Of a stretch of 64,000 nucleotides of DNA, positions 9,313 through 18,013 are shown in pieces; the stretch's first letter is position 1; every line of letters begins with the position of its first letter. Below the pieces are notes generated by a model, which was not told the DNA's origin, searched no databases, and saw only the letters and a list, made by a program, of their open reading frames with translations. The stretch covers positions 62,001 through 126,000 of the forward strand of contig NZ_CP079094.1 in assembly GCF_019285595.1 (NCBI RefSeq). Direction: 5' to 3'. This DNA comes from Rickettsiella endosymbiont of Dermanyssus gallinae (lineage in GTDB: Bacteria > Pseudomonadota > Gammaproteobacteria > Diplorickettsiales > Diplorickettsiaceae). The translations under genes and the position numbers were made by a program.

Positions 9313-9684
9313 TTATTGAGGATTATATTCAGTGTATTTTTTAGCACTTCCCTTTACTTTGCTTGCTGGATACTTACTATTGTTAATAGCAAGCTTATTC
9401 AGGATTGCAGTATTCAGATCGATATCTAACTGGTCTGCTATACGTGTAACATATAAAACAATATCAGCTAATTCATGGCTTACTCTCTCCTTGACAAGTG
9501 GATCATTTTTTACGCACCTTGATTCTTGTTCAGTATACCATTGAAAAATTTCTAATAATTCACCCACTTCCCCTGCAACTGCCATAGACAAATTTTTAGG
9601 ACTATGAAACCTCTCCCATTCACGAACTTTAGCAAATTCAGCTAGTTTTTCCTTTAATTTATCAACATCAATTATATCTTTCAT
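9313..9684 (-). CDS. MazG-like nucleotide pyrophosphohydrolase
   Basis: 123 residues from the ATG at 9684. The family removes pyrophosphate from (d)NTPs, often dCTP or altered nucleotides. Metal-binding acidic residues fit the all-alpha NTP-PPase pattern: AGEVGELLEIFQW and, further on, HELADIVLYVTRIAD. The start overlaps the end of the upstream LuxR gene by 17 bases, which suggests translational coupling. A longer version starting at 9726 is possible but would overlap more. Confidence 0.8.
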   Translation of the reverse strand: MKDIIDVDKLKEKLAEFAKVREWERFHSPKNLSMAVAGEVGELLEIFQWYTEQESRCVKNDPLVKERVSHELADIVLYVTRIADQLDIDLNTAILNKLAINNSKYPASKVKGSAKKYTEYNPQ

Positions 9685-10474
9685 AATTAATACTCGGCTG
9701 ATAAATATGACTCTCCAGAAATGCACTAAGTAATTCTGACTTAGTACGGTATCCTGTTTTTGACTTAATGGTTTCTAAACAAGATTCTATACTTCTTGGA
9801 GATACACCTATTTCTTTTGCAATGGTAGACATACTTTTTCCTTCCAATAACATCACTAAATATAGCGTTTCCTTTTCTGTTAAATTTACTTTCTTTAAAT
9901 AGACTGTCTTTATAAAATATTTTTTGAAAAAAATTTGTTGATTTATCGTATTAAATATAGCTGTTTTTTCCGCTTTATTGGCCTCACAATATAACTTAAT
10001 ACTTTTATTTAGTTTATAGAGGTCTTGCCCAGCATGTTCGATTAATCCTCTTGCTTTCATTCTAAAAAAAATAATAAATCTTTTAATTAACCCAAAGTGA
10101 TTCAAATAAAAAGTATTTAGTGTTTTAGTCTGAAAATTGGAGGCAAAAGAAAAAATATCAATGTAATCATCAAATGGAAGCGCTACACTAATACCATTCC
10201 ATATACCTAGTTGATAAATTTTTTCTAAAAAAATATCACCTGTATAGTTTTTCCAAAATACTACAGAAATCTTACCACAAATAGCTGTTTTAATTGTTTT
10301 TCTAAGTAACGTTCCAATATCTCTACTTTCATTTAGATGATGAGTGATAGTTTTATTGTTGCTCAAAATAAAAAATTGACTTTTTTTATTAACTCTTATA
10401 TGAAAAAAATCAGTAATTCCTAAAATTTCGAGCCTAGAAGCAAGATTGAATACTGTTTTGAAGCAATATTTCAT
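9668..10474 (-). CDS. LuxR-type transcriptional regulator
   Basis: 268 residues. The C-terminal ~65 residues form a GerE/LuxR helix-turn-helix: LTEKETLYLVMLLEGKSMSTIAKEIGVSP RSIESCLETIKSKTGY. The N-terminal ~190 residues resemble those of the next gene upstream (FFHIRVNKKSQFFILSNN) and are probably a ligand or interaction domain, but I cannot name it. The very AT-rich sequence and the 13-base gap to the preceding paralogue suggest an operon. It is a candidate output regulator of the CDPS/kinase block. Confidence 0.75.
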   Translation of the reverse strand: MKYCFKTVFNLASRLEILGITDFFHIRVNKKSQFFILSNNKTITHHLNESRDIGTLLRKTIKTAICGKISVVFWKNYTGDIFLEKIYQLGIWNGISVALPFDDYIDIFSFASNFQTKTLNTFYLNHFGLIKRFIIFFRMKARGLIEHAGQDLYKLNKSIKLYCEANKAEKTAIFNTINQQIFFKKYFIKTVYLKKVNLTEKETLYLVMLLEGKSMSTIAKEIGVSPRSIESCLETIKSKTGYRTKSELLSAFLESHIYQPSINYERYN

Positions 10475-11181
10475 TTTTACTTATTCATTATAGCCAATTT
10501 AAAATACTGTCTTTATATACCTTTATGATAGATATTTTATCTTTTTTGTTTAATTTATGCCTAATGTTTTCTAAATGCTTTTCTATAGTGCGCTTAGAAA
10601 GGTTTAAAATATGAGAAATTTGATTAGCAGTATTTCCGGAAGCTAATAAGTTAAGACACTCTAACTCTTTAGTTGCTAAAAATATTTCGCCATTTTCAGT
10701 CATTAGAGGACGTTTATTGATAGGAGTAAGCTTTATAAATTCATCAATCTTTTTTCTATCATATTCATCTAAATGCATTAAAGGTCTAAAATCTTTATAA
10801 ATTGCTAAATTTTTATTAGTAGGCAATATGAGATCAGCTGCAGCTAAGTTAAAAGAACCTGTAAACGTTTTGAGAAGCTCTATATTTTCTATATAAAAGT
10901 TTTGCATTCCATCGGTTTGTCGGTCTGCAGCAAATCCCCACAACTCGATAGAATCTTCCCTCTGTTTAAATATACTCAAGCCATTCCAAATGTTAAAATC
11001 ATAAAGCGCAGACATTAAATAATCTGTTTTTTCTACTGGCCATAAGTAGCAATAGTAATTATCCTCCGGCACATGCCCTATTTCTTGACCCAGAGATGTA
11101 CCTTCGTTGTTATGTACATTCTCTAAGCAATATCGCAACCAAGCTAGATCGTTACAGAGATAAAGATATCTACCGTCATTA

Positions 11182-12328
11182 AGCAGACCGCATTAAGTAT
11201 CTATAAAAAGTTTATGGGGTAAGTTATCATTCAGTTTTAAGTGAATGAATAAGCATGATAAGAGTGAAAGTTAATGAAGAAGAAAAAGCATCGTTAAATC
11301 GCTTACGACGTATTCAAAAATCAAGCCAAGGCGAACGAGCCTCCTACGTATTGTTATCTCATGCAGGAAAATCGGTTTCAGAAATAGCAAACCATGTCAG
11401 TCGTAATGAACACACGATAAGACTATGGCTGAAGCGTTATATCCGAGAAGGAATATCCGGATTGGAGACTCGAAACAAATCTGGACGTCCAGCAACGAAA
11501 GCACCCCTACTGGAAGCACAACTTCTGGAATTGTTAGACAAGACCCCTCAAGTGCATGGTTACCAAGAAGCAGGCTGGCAAATTAATCTACTACGAGATT
11601 GGTTTGAAAAACGAGGCTTATCAGTCTGTGAGAATACGCTAGTAAAATCCCTTAATAAACTAGGGTTTGTGTATAAACGTTTTTCGAAAACAGTGCCCAA
11701 AAACACACTGTCTGCTTCTGAAAAAAAAGCAGGTGTGGGAAAACTGATATTGGAGATAAAAAATAAGGCACAGAAAGAAGCTATTGAGATATTTTTTGTC
11801 GATGAATCCCATTTTTCCAATCAACCTTATGTGAGTCGTGGTTGGTTTAAGCGTGGTGAAAAAAAGTAGTTAATACCATTAAAAATAGATTAAGCAAAAC
11901 AATTTTTGGTGCATTAAACCTACGAACAAGCCGATTTTATTGGAAGCAAGCAGATACGGGAAATAGCCAACAATTCATTATGTTTTTGCATCAGCTACAT
12001 CAAGCTAATCCGGGCAAAAAATTAATGCTTATCCTCGATAATGGGTCGATACATAAAAGCAAAAAAGTACAGGCATTTATCAAAAAGCATCACTGGGTTG
12101 AGCTGCTTTTTCTCCCGCCTTATTCGCCTGAATATAATCCAATAGAACGTTTTTGGCATTGGTTAAAACACAAAGTTTATGCTTGCAAATCCTTTACGAA
12201 AATGGATGACCTCATACAACAAATACGTAAATTAGTCTGGCATTTTCATGAGCAGAGACTCGTATCAATACCTAGGTTTAATTTTCAAGCTTATGCTGAT
12301 TTATTATAGATACTTAATGCGGTCTGCT
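11182..12328 (+). mobile_element. IS630-family insertion sequence
   Basis: About 1147 bp bounded by near-perfect terminal inverted repeats AGCAGACCGCATTAAGTATC... (11182-11205 and 12305-12328). It is flanked by the TA duplication typical of this family (11180-11181 and 12329-12330). It carries one transposase in two overlapping frames. It inserted in the LuxR-type gene whose halves lie on either side. Both ends and both frames look intact, so it may still be active. Confidence 0.92.
11255..12309 (+). CDS. IS630 transposase, expressed by -1 frameshift
   Basis: The first frame (11255-11869, 204 residues) holds the helix-turn-helix DNA-binding half and the first catalytic Asp (IFFVDESHFS). It stops just after the heptamer A AAA AAG (11861-11867), a classic -1 slippery site. 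In the -1 frame the reading continues KVVNTIKNRLSKTIFGALNL to 12309 and contains the second Asp (LILDNGSIH) and the Glu (PEYNPIERFW) of the DDE triad. The fusion of about 350 residues is the usual IS630 length. The break therefore looks programmed rather than degenerative. Confidence 0.88.
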
Positions 12329-12584
12329 TAAAAAATCTAAAATAAGCAAAAACTTTTACATCTAATTTAAAAAGTGGCTTGCATATCTCCTTAAATTCAC
12401 ACACGGTCGATTCAGCATATTTATATGCCTGTAAATTTATTTCCATTGCCTTCAAAATACCCAGAAAGTCTTTATGTATACTTAGTATAAATGAGGTATT
12501 ATATAATAAAGTGGAATAGTTCAGATGGCCTGTTGAAATATCGTATCACTGATCGAAATTTACTCAATCTCCAAAGTTAAGTCT

Positions 12585-13010
12585 CTAAAATTGTTCTTTT
12601 TCCTGATTTTTTAGCGTTGCTTTGAGTTCGCTAATTTCCTGGCTTAGTTTTTCCATTAAACTAGTATCTCGATAGGCTGCCAGGACACTCATTAGTGATT
12701 TGGCCTGGTCGGGGGTTATTTCTTGTTTAACCACATCCCTTAAAATAGCGTTACCTGCTTCCAGTAAAGCGCCTGACTTATCCAGCTCCTTAGGTAACGT
12801 TAGGTTAACGGGTCTATCTTTGGCTTTAGGAATTAATCGTTCCAAGCAAAAACGTAAGGTATTAGCATCACCTGATTCTGCTAATTCAATCGCTTGCTCT
12901 ACCAGCTTATCCGCATGAGACTCAAGTAATTGCAACCATCGTGTCTTTTTGTTTAACGTTCCCTTCGGTTTGCCTTTGGGATTACCGCTTTGGCCTGGTT
13001 GATATTTCAT
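12585..13010 (-). CDS. DUF5681-like small protein of the integrative element
   Basis: 141 residues from the ATG at 13010, just before KYQPGQSGNPKGKPKG. This Gly/Pro/Lys motif is the hallmark of the DUF5681 family found in phages and integrative elements, sometimes near terminase or replication genes. The rest is helical and ends in a coiled-coil-like segment (LMEKLSQEISELKATLKNQ). It is the last gene of the leftward element operon. The function is unknown. Confidence 0.65.
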   Translation of the reverse strand: MKYQPGQSGNPKGKPKGTLNKKTRWLQLLESHADKLVEQAIELAESGDANTLRFCLERLIPKAKDRPVNLTLPKELDKSGALLEAGNAILRDVVKQEITPDQAKSLMSVLAAYRDTSLMEKLSQEISELKATLKNQEKEQF

Positions 13011-13048
13011 TTTCTGTATATTCCCTCTATTTTTCAGAATTGGCAAAA

Positions 13049-13290
13049 ATGGCTTGTAACATTTGTAACTTTGTAACATTAACGTAAGTTGTTGATTTTA
13101 ATTTATTTTTTAATTTTTCCTTGCTGGAAAAGGTTATTTTCTCTTTGTAACTTTTGTAACAAAACAGTTTGTTTTTTATGCATGTTACAAATGTTACAGA
13201 AGCTAAATTTTAATTTGTAACATATAAGCTAGTATAACTTATTGATTTAATTACGCTTTTATCTTGTTACAAATGTTGCAGCTGTTACAG
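13049..13290. repeat. TGTTACA iteron cluster, candidate replication origin
   Basis: The non-coding stretch below the primase gene contains about eleven copies of GTTACA/TGTAAC in both orientations, often paired as GTTACAAATGTTACA. Groups lie near 13050-13080, 13155-13170, 13183-13200, 13215-13222 and 13264-13290, with AT-rich tracts between. Iterons next to a primase/helicase gene are typical of origins of P4-like and plasmid-like elements. The role as an origin is inferred. Confidence 0.6.
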
Positions 13291-13300
13291 AGGTTTTTTA

Positions 13301-15661
13301 CTATCCCTGCTTTTTCTCCTCTTCTCTCGCTTCAACAATTTGGGCAGGAAAATGATATAAGCGAAACTGTTTATTATTAGCTGCCGGCACACGTATCGAT
13401 ACGCTCATATCATTTCCTCTCTTCGGGAGATACAAAAGACCTTTTTTATTTAAAATGGTTGCTACTAACCGAGGCTCATAATTTTTACAAATTTCCTTTT
13501 TAAAAGTCGTCGTAAAAACGTAATAATCGCCTGCGGCATTTCCCTGTTGCGCCTCACTTCTAAAGCCCGCCCGATTACCTTTGAAGGATGATTGAACCAT
13601 AAACGAATCAAAACGGGATGACTGCGATTCAAAGAAGTAACGGACTTGCTCTACTATTTTTTCTTCTTCAGAAGAGCTCATACCGCCTTCCCGATGATCG
13701 TTTATCCATGATTCAAAGCATGTAAACGTGGACTCAATACAAGTGCCTACTTCCCAGTCTACAATACCCCATTTTATCGCCAATTCACCTGCCGCAGCTA
13801 CCAAAGCAAATCGTTCTACCACGCGTTTAACTTGTCCGTGTGCATTATCACCCTTGATGCGAGTTAGAAATTTCTGCGCTATCTCATTTCGTTCCTTTAG
13901 AATCTTTTCTTTATCTGTCTTCACTAAATATGTTAAGAAAGCATCAATAGCGCTGCCATAAGAACGTTGGCACTGTTCCTTAAGATAATTCGATAGACTC
14001 GAACCATCTTTATGACCGTGCAAGTCTTCAAATATCCCATAACCTTCACCCGCATCAGCCGAAATGTTGATTGAGCGAATTTCCTGACCCGCTTTAATGG
14101 TTTGTCCTGCTGATTCTAAGTGAGCCCGTAATGACAGTTCACCGCTGGTTAAAAAAAGTAAACACCAGGTCGCTATGTTCCTGGCTTGCCCTGTTCTAAA
14201 CGCACGCGCTTTGCCTTGACCATTTGCTAACATATAAAACACATCACCCGCAATGCGCGAATTAAGCTGCGATAATTCATCTAAGATAAGTAACGCATGA
14301 TTATGCTGCGCAGCCAATCCTTCCAAACCATTATCGGTGGTGCGCAACGTACGAACATAGTTTTTACCGCTATAAACCGAAGCGGCCACAGCTAAAGCGG
14401 TACTTTTGCCTATGCTACTTTCTCCGACAAGATGAAAGCCACCACTTTCTAGCCCCAATAAGCCGACAAGCGGACCGGCAAACGCCAGCGCTACCGCAAA
14501 CATCAATCGTGAATTACCTGAACAATATTTAGAGATATTGTAAGTCCATTCATCTAATGTGCCTGAATAACTGTAATTGTGTAGGGTACAATCACCACGA
14601 TACTTCAAGGGTTCTTGATTTTCTAAAGGCGGATAATAGATCTTATTTGGCAATATAAATGATTGTTTATACCATCCGGTATGGTCTATACAACGTACTT
14701 TAGTTTCCACGAATGTTGTAGCAAGATATTCGAGAAGATATCTTTTTTGCTTTAAGCCAGGATGAATAGTCAGACCTAGACGTAATAACTCGGTTATTGC
14801 TAGCTCTCCATTTCCTTTTAAAAAAGTGTCTGGCATAACCCAGTGATGCAAGTGTCCGTCAGCATCATTAAATTCTAAAACTCGCCCCCAGTTCTCATTA
14901 TTCGGATCACGACTTAATGCGGTTATTTCCAATTTTGAGCAAAGCCAGATAGTTGTATCGCCTGCTTTGCAGTAAAATACACCGTCATCCCTAACATCAA
15001 AAGGGCAAAAAGAAACTGGTGTATCTTCTAAAGGAGGCGCATCAATTAAAGGTAATTGTGGAATATCTTCTTTTGTAATGCTACCTTTTGCTTCCATCCA
15101 GTCAATAAAATCACCGCCTTTCGGAAGATGTAATTGTTCAACATTAACCCAACGAATCGTACAGCCTAATGCTTGTAACCTAGCCGTGACATTTTCCCGA
15201 TACTTAATGCCAGCCTCATCATAGTCACAGAAAAAATTTACTTTACGATTAGCTAACGGGAAGAAATCAGTCGTATTGACTGAATTGGCAGAACCAGATG
15301 TTGTCGCTAATAATCCGTAGCTTTCCATCGCTTCTACGCAACTTTCTCCTTCACAGAACCAAATAGTTTCATCGGTGCGCTTAATTAGCTCAGACAAGCG
15401 ATATAATGGCTTGCCTTGATCGAATTTAGGTTCTCCTATGGTATAATTTTTTCGTTCGCTATCATAGCGAAAAGGCCTTATCCACTTTTCACCCGAGGTA
15501 AGGTTCTTTAGACGAATCTTTAACAATGCAACTGTTTCATCTTTATCATAATAAACATGTGTACCCGTATGTTTATAATCTTTGAATGCGTCCTTTAGTT
15601 CATTTTTTGCAAACTTATTAATTAAGCCTTGGACAATTTCTTGTGTTGGTAAGTTACTCAT
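13301..15661 (-). CDS. Toprim/DUF927 primase-helicase
   Basis: 786 residues from the ATG at 15661. The N-terminal part resembles a toprim primase core (IWFCEGESCVEAMESYGLLATTSGSAN, then FFCDYDEAG). The C-terminal part is a DUF927-type P-loop helicase with GESSIGKST near residue 410 and LLILDEL as Walker B. Such proteins replicate P4-like satellites and plasmids. The start overlaps the stop of the upstream zinc-finger gene (ATGAGTAA), so the two are probably translated together as a split primase. Iterons lie just downstream. Confidence 0.8.
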   Translation of the reverse strand: MSNLPTQEIVQGLINKFAKNELKDAFKDYKHTGTHVYYDKDETVALLKIRLKNLTSGEKWIRPFRYDSERKNYTIGEPKFDQGKPLYRLSELIKRTDETIWFCEGESCVEAMESYGLLATTSGSANSVNTTDFFPLANRKVNFFCDYDEAGIKYRENVTARLQALGCTIRWVNVEQLHLPKGGDFIDWMEAKGSITKEDIPQLPLIDAPPLEDTPVSFCPFDVRDDGVFYCKAGDTTIWLCSKLEITALSRDPNNENWGRVLEFNDADGHLHHWVMPDTFLKGNGELAITELLRLGLTIHPGLKQKRYLLEYLATTFVETKVRCIDHTGWYKQSFILPNKIYYPPLENQEPLKYRGDCTLHNYSYSGTLDEWTYNISKYCSGNSRLMFAVALAFAGPLVGLLGLESGGFHLVGESSIGKSTALAVAASVYSGKNYVRTLRTTDNGLEGLAAQHNHALLILDELSQLNSRIAGDVFYMLANGQGKARAFRTGQARNIATWCLLFLTSGELSLRAHLESAGQTIKAGQEIRSINISADAGEGYGIFEDLHGHKDGSSLSNYLKEQCQRSYGSAIDAFLTYLVKTDKEKILKERNEIAQKFLTRIKGDNAHGQVKRVVERFALVAAAGELAIKWGIVDWEVGTCIESTFTCFESWINDHREGGMSSSEEEKIVEQVRYFFESQSSRFDSFMVQSSFKGNRAGFRSEAQQGNAAGDYYVFTTTFKKEICKNYEPRLVATILNKKGLLYLPKRGNDMSVSIRVPAANNKQFRLYHFPAQIVEAREEEKKQG

Positions 15662-16040
15662 ACTTCCATGCCCCCAATTCAGTAACAGCGTCAATAAACT
15701 CAATTCCGCGCAAGCGAATGTGAAAATCGAGAACATTTCCGCCTCTTGAGCCACAACTGAAACAGAAAAATGTCCCTGTCTGTAAGTTAACGGAGAAAGA
15801 AGGGCTTTTGTCGCTGTGAAATGGACAAAGGGCAGTGGCTTGTTCTTTTCGAGGATGAAATTTCTTTAACACCCCCGCGTAATACACGCGAGGGTTAGGT
15901 AGTAAATTTCGATCAAACTTCCGCCTTCTTTTTTTATACGTAAGTGGTGCTATAAGGCCTTTTGGGGTAACATGGTATGTTTGATGTTTCTTGTAGGGCT
16001 GAGTATTGCGAGTACTCAGTCCTATGTTATTAGTAGACAT
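15654..16040 (-). CDS. CHC2 zinc-finger primase subunit
   Basis: 128 residues. The C-terminal half has the CHC2 zinc-binding pattern of DnaG-type primases: ALCPFHSDKSPSFSV followed by FFCFSCGSRGGNVLDF. The basic N-terminus (YKKRRRKFDRN) may help bind DNA. In one-piece primases this domain is fused to the toprim core; here it is a separate gene overlapping the core by 8 bases. It would supply template recognition. Confidence 0.82.
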   Translation of the reverse strand: MSTNNIGLSTRNTQPYKKHQTYHVTPKGLIAPLTYKKRRRKFDRNLLPNPRVYYAGVLKKFHPRKEQATALCPFHSDKSPSFSVNLQTGTFFCFSCGSRGGNVLDFHIRLRGIEFIDAVTELGAWKYE

Positions 16041-16097
16041 AATCCTCCATTGATTGATCAGAAAAAGATATTTTTGAAGGGGGGTAATAAGTGATAG

Positions 16098-16310
16098 TTA
16101 TTTTCCTTGTTCATTTTGTTCATTGATCCAGTTAAAAAAGGCAGTTTCATCAATTAAAACGCGTTTACCAACTTTTTTAATGACTTTATAAAAACCATTG
16201 GTATCACGGTTAAAAATTAGATTGCGTAAACCCCCGATCTTTGGCCATTCGTGGTATTTTTCCCAGCTTGGAACCGGAATGTATCGAGTAGAGGAAGCTG
16301 ATTTTTCCAT
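16098..16310 (-). CDS. AlpA-like/excisionase-type DNA-binding protein
   Basis: 70 residues from the ATG at 16310. The pattern WEKYHEWPKIGGLRNLIFN...GFYKVIKKVGKRVLIDETAFFNWI is that of a small winged-helix excisionase/AlpA-type regulator. It sits between integrase and primase genes, as in P4-like elements, where AlpA-type proteins control excision and integrase expression. A longer reading to 16382 has no better start. Confidence 0.7.
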   Translation of the reverse strand: MEKSASSTRYIPVPSWEKYHEWPKIGGLRNLIFNRDTNGFYKVIKKVGKRVLIDETAFFNWINEQNEQGK

Positions 16311-16534
16311 AGATTTTTTCCTTGTAAATAATGAGAAATATATATAACTACGATATCGTGTTATGAAATAAAAACGCAACACTACATGTGATGAAAACTA
16401 ATTAATCTATGTAGCACACCATTACAAACAGATTTAGTATGGAAGTTGATTGCTAAAATTAATAGTACAATATGCGGTATGTTTTTATGGAAACTGCATT
16501 GCAAAGCAAAAGAATTGATAGGGCTATGTGCTTA

Positions 16535-17593
16535 TTAGCCAAAAATTTTCTCATTCATCTTGGCAACGACTTTGCTGGTATGAGCTTCAGATAAATGTGC
16601 GTAGCGTTTTACCATCTGTAAAGTTTTATGGCCTAATACTTCAGAAATTTCTGATAAGCTAGCACCATTCATGGCGAGATAAGAGGCTGTGCTGTGACGG
16701 AGGTCATGGAAGCGAAAATTAGTAATGCCCGCACGTTTTAAAGCGGTTTCCCAAGGAGAACGAATATCAATCGGGTTTTTCAGATTCTTGCCAGGAAAAA
16801 CAAGAACACAATTTAAGTCACGTGTTTTTTCATGCTGTTTCATTAGCTCCAAAGCATGACCGCTTAAGGTGAGTACGCGACGATCTCCGTTTTTAGTTTC
16901 ATGTAAGATAATGACGCCACGTAGCAAATCAATATCTTTCCAGCTCAAACCTAAAAGCTCCATACGCCTAGCGCCTGTAGAAAGTGCTAATACCACCACG
17001 GTGTAAAGAATTTTGCTATCACTTGCTTTGCAAGCTTCTAATAAGCGGGGGCGTTCTTCATCAGATAAAAAACGCACACGTCCACGAGGTTCTTTGGGCT
17101 TAGTGATTTTGAGCAAAGGATTCTCCTCTACCCAAGACCACTCCTTTATAGCGACAGTAAAGACATGACTTAATGCAGCTAGGTAACGATTAACGGTAGC
17201 CGGTGTACGTAGTTCTTTACGTTTGGTTTTTTCTTCAAGTAACCTATCACGCTGTTCTGCTAATAAAGAGGGTGTTATTTCGGCAAGCGTATAAGTCCCT
17301 AAGATTTCTTTCCAGTATTTCAATTGTGTTAATTGATTTTTTTCTTTTTTAGATTGTGTGGGTAATACTTTATGAATATAACGATCTATGGCTTCAGCTA
17401 AAGTGTGGCGTTTGGCCTCAGTGGTTTTGAAATGTCGGCCTTCTCGCAACGAAGCTTCTGTTTGCTGTACCCATTTACGGGCATCGGTTAAACGTTGAAA
17501 AGTAGCGGTTTGTGTAGGAAAACCTTTAAGCCTAACCTTGACTCGAAAACTGATTTTTCCATCTTGAGTAATTCGTTTTTCAATGTTAGCCAT
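16535..17593 (-). CDS. Tyrosine-family integrase of the left element
   Basis: 352 residues. An N-terminal SAM-like core-binding domain is followed by a catalytic domain with the Arg in LSTGARRMELLGLSW, the H-x-x-R motif in FHDLRHSTASYLAMNG and the nucleophilic Tyr in MVKRYAHLS. It lies 344 bases beyond the 3' end of tRNA-Thr and reads away from it, the classic position of an integrase that uses a tRNA 3' end. It is clearly different in sequence from the prophage integrase on the other side of the tRNA. Confidence 0.9.
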   Translation of the reverse strand: MANIEKRITQDGKISFRVKVRLKGFPTQTATFQRLTDARKWVQQTEASLREGRHFKTTEAKRHTLAEAIDRYIHKVLPTQSKKEKNQLTQLKYWKEILGTYTLAEITPSLLAEQRDRLLEEKTKRKELRTPATVNRYLAALSHVFTVAIKEWSWVEENPLLKITKPKEPRGRVRFLSDEERPRLLEACKASDSKILYTVVVLALSTGARRMELLGLSWKDIDLLRGVIILHETKNGDRRVLTLSGHALELMKQHEKTRDLNCVLVFPGKNLKNPIDIRSPWETALKRAGITNFRFHDLRHSTASYLAMNGASLSEISEVLGHKTLQMVKRYAHLSEAHTSKVVAKMNEKIFG

Positions 17594-17937
17594 GTTTCAG
17601 CCTTACTTATTGTTAGTAACTATAAATTACAATAAGTGAAAAATAATGGCAACAGCTGATTATTAATCATTGTCATAATTATTATTTTATACTTATTATT
17701 AAGTAGTATTACACATTTAAAAATGTGAAAAGGGCACTTAAGGGGCAGTTGAGAAAAAAACAGTGTTTAATTTGTTCAATAAATGCGCGAAGTTAAAATG
17801 TAAATTAACTAAAGATTCTATTCAAAATAGGGAAGGCTTGTTTAGATTTATTGCTATTTATTTTTTCTAAGTGCCCCACTGTTGCCCTATGAAGCGATGA
17901 TTTAAAGAAGAGAGATTAATTAAACCCTTGATTTAAC
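17594..17937. other. AT-rich gap between integrase and tRNA-Thr
   Basis: I see no gene here. It is very AT-rich with ACTTATTATTAAGTAG-type tracts and probably holds the integrase promoter. GGGGCAGTTGAGAAAA (17741) and GTGCCCCACTGTTGCCC (17871) are partly complementary and may be recombinase sites; this is only a possibility. Confidence 0.4.
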
Positions 17938-18013
17938 TGGTGCCGAAACCAGGAGTCGAACCCGGGACCTACTGATTACAAATCAGTTGCTCTACCAGCT
18001 AAGCTATTTCGGC
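17938..18013 (-). tRNA. tRNA-Thr(TGT)
   Basis: 76 nt with CCA encoded. The acceptor stem GCCGAAA/TTTCGGC is perfect. The anticodon stem ACTGA/TCAGT encloses TTTGTAA, with anticodon TGT at 17980-17978. The T arm is CCGGG TTCGACT CCTGG (with a G-T pair). The D stem GCTT/GAGC has a T-G wobble that is absent in the truncated copy at 51470-51513. The 5' half and promoter were most likely supplied by the inserted prophage. Confidence 0.95.

Larger units (their letters stand above)
10488..12446 (-). pseudogene. LuxR-type regulator split by an IS630 element
   Basis: The C-terminal part (11181 down to 10488) keeps a LuxR helix-turn-helix (LATKELECLNLLASGNTANQISHILNLSKRTIEKHLENIR). The N-terminal part lies beyond the IS, starting at the ATG at 12446 with GAAGG just upstream. 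Removing the IS and one TA copy joins the two in frame as VFAYFRFFNDGRYLYLCNDLAWLRYC, matching the N-terminal domain of the paralogue at 9668-10474. The intact gene would encode about 270 residues. A shortened product from an internal start at 11138 is possible and would retain the DNA-binding domain. Confidence 0.85.
12585..17941. mobile_element. Small integrative (satellite-like) element next to tRNA-Thr
   Basis: Integrase, AlpA-like protein, CHC2 protein, primase-helicase, iterons and a DUF5681-like gene lie in one orientation beside the 3' end of tRNA-Thr, as in P4-like satellites. The right edge is the tRNA 3' end. I could not find a second copy of the tRNA 3' end on the left, so the left edge is uncertain: the element may extend beyond 12.5 kb or have lost its outer attachment site. 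Confidence 0.6.

Noticed and set aside
9668-12446. Classical LuxI/LuxR acyl-homoserine lactone system
   Set aside because: No LuxI-type synthase is present and the N-terminal domains do not show the autoinducer-binding pattern; the linked enzyme is a CDPS.
12331-12584. Left attachment site of the small integrative element
   Set aside because: I looked for a second copy of the tRNA-Thr 3' end here and found none, so I did not place a left boundary site.
13049-13290. CRISPR array
   Set aside because: The repeated unit is only six to seven bases in both orientations with irregular spacing; it fits iterons. No CRISPR-like array was found in the window.
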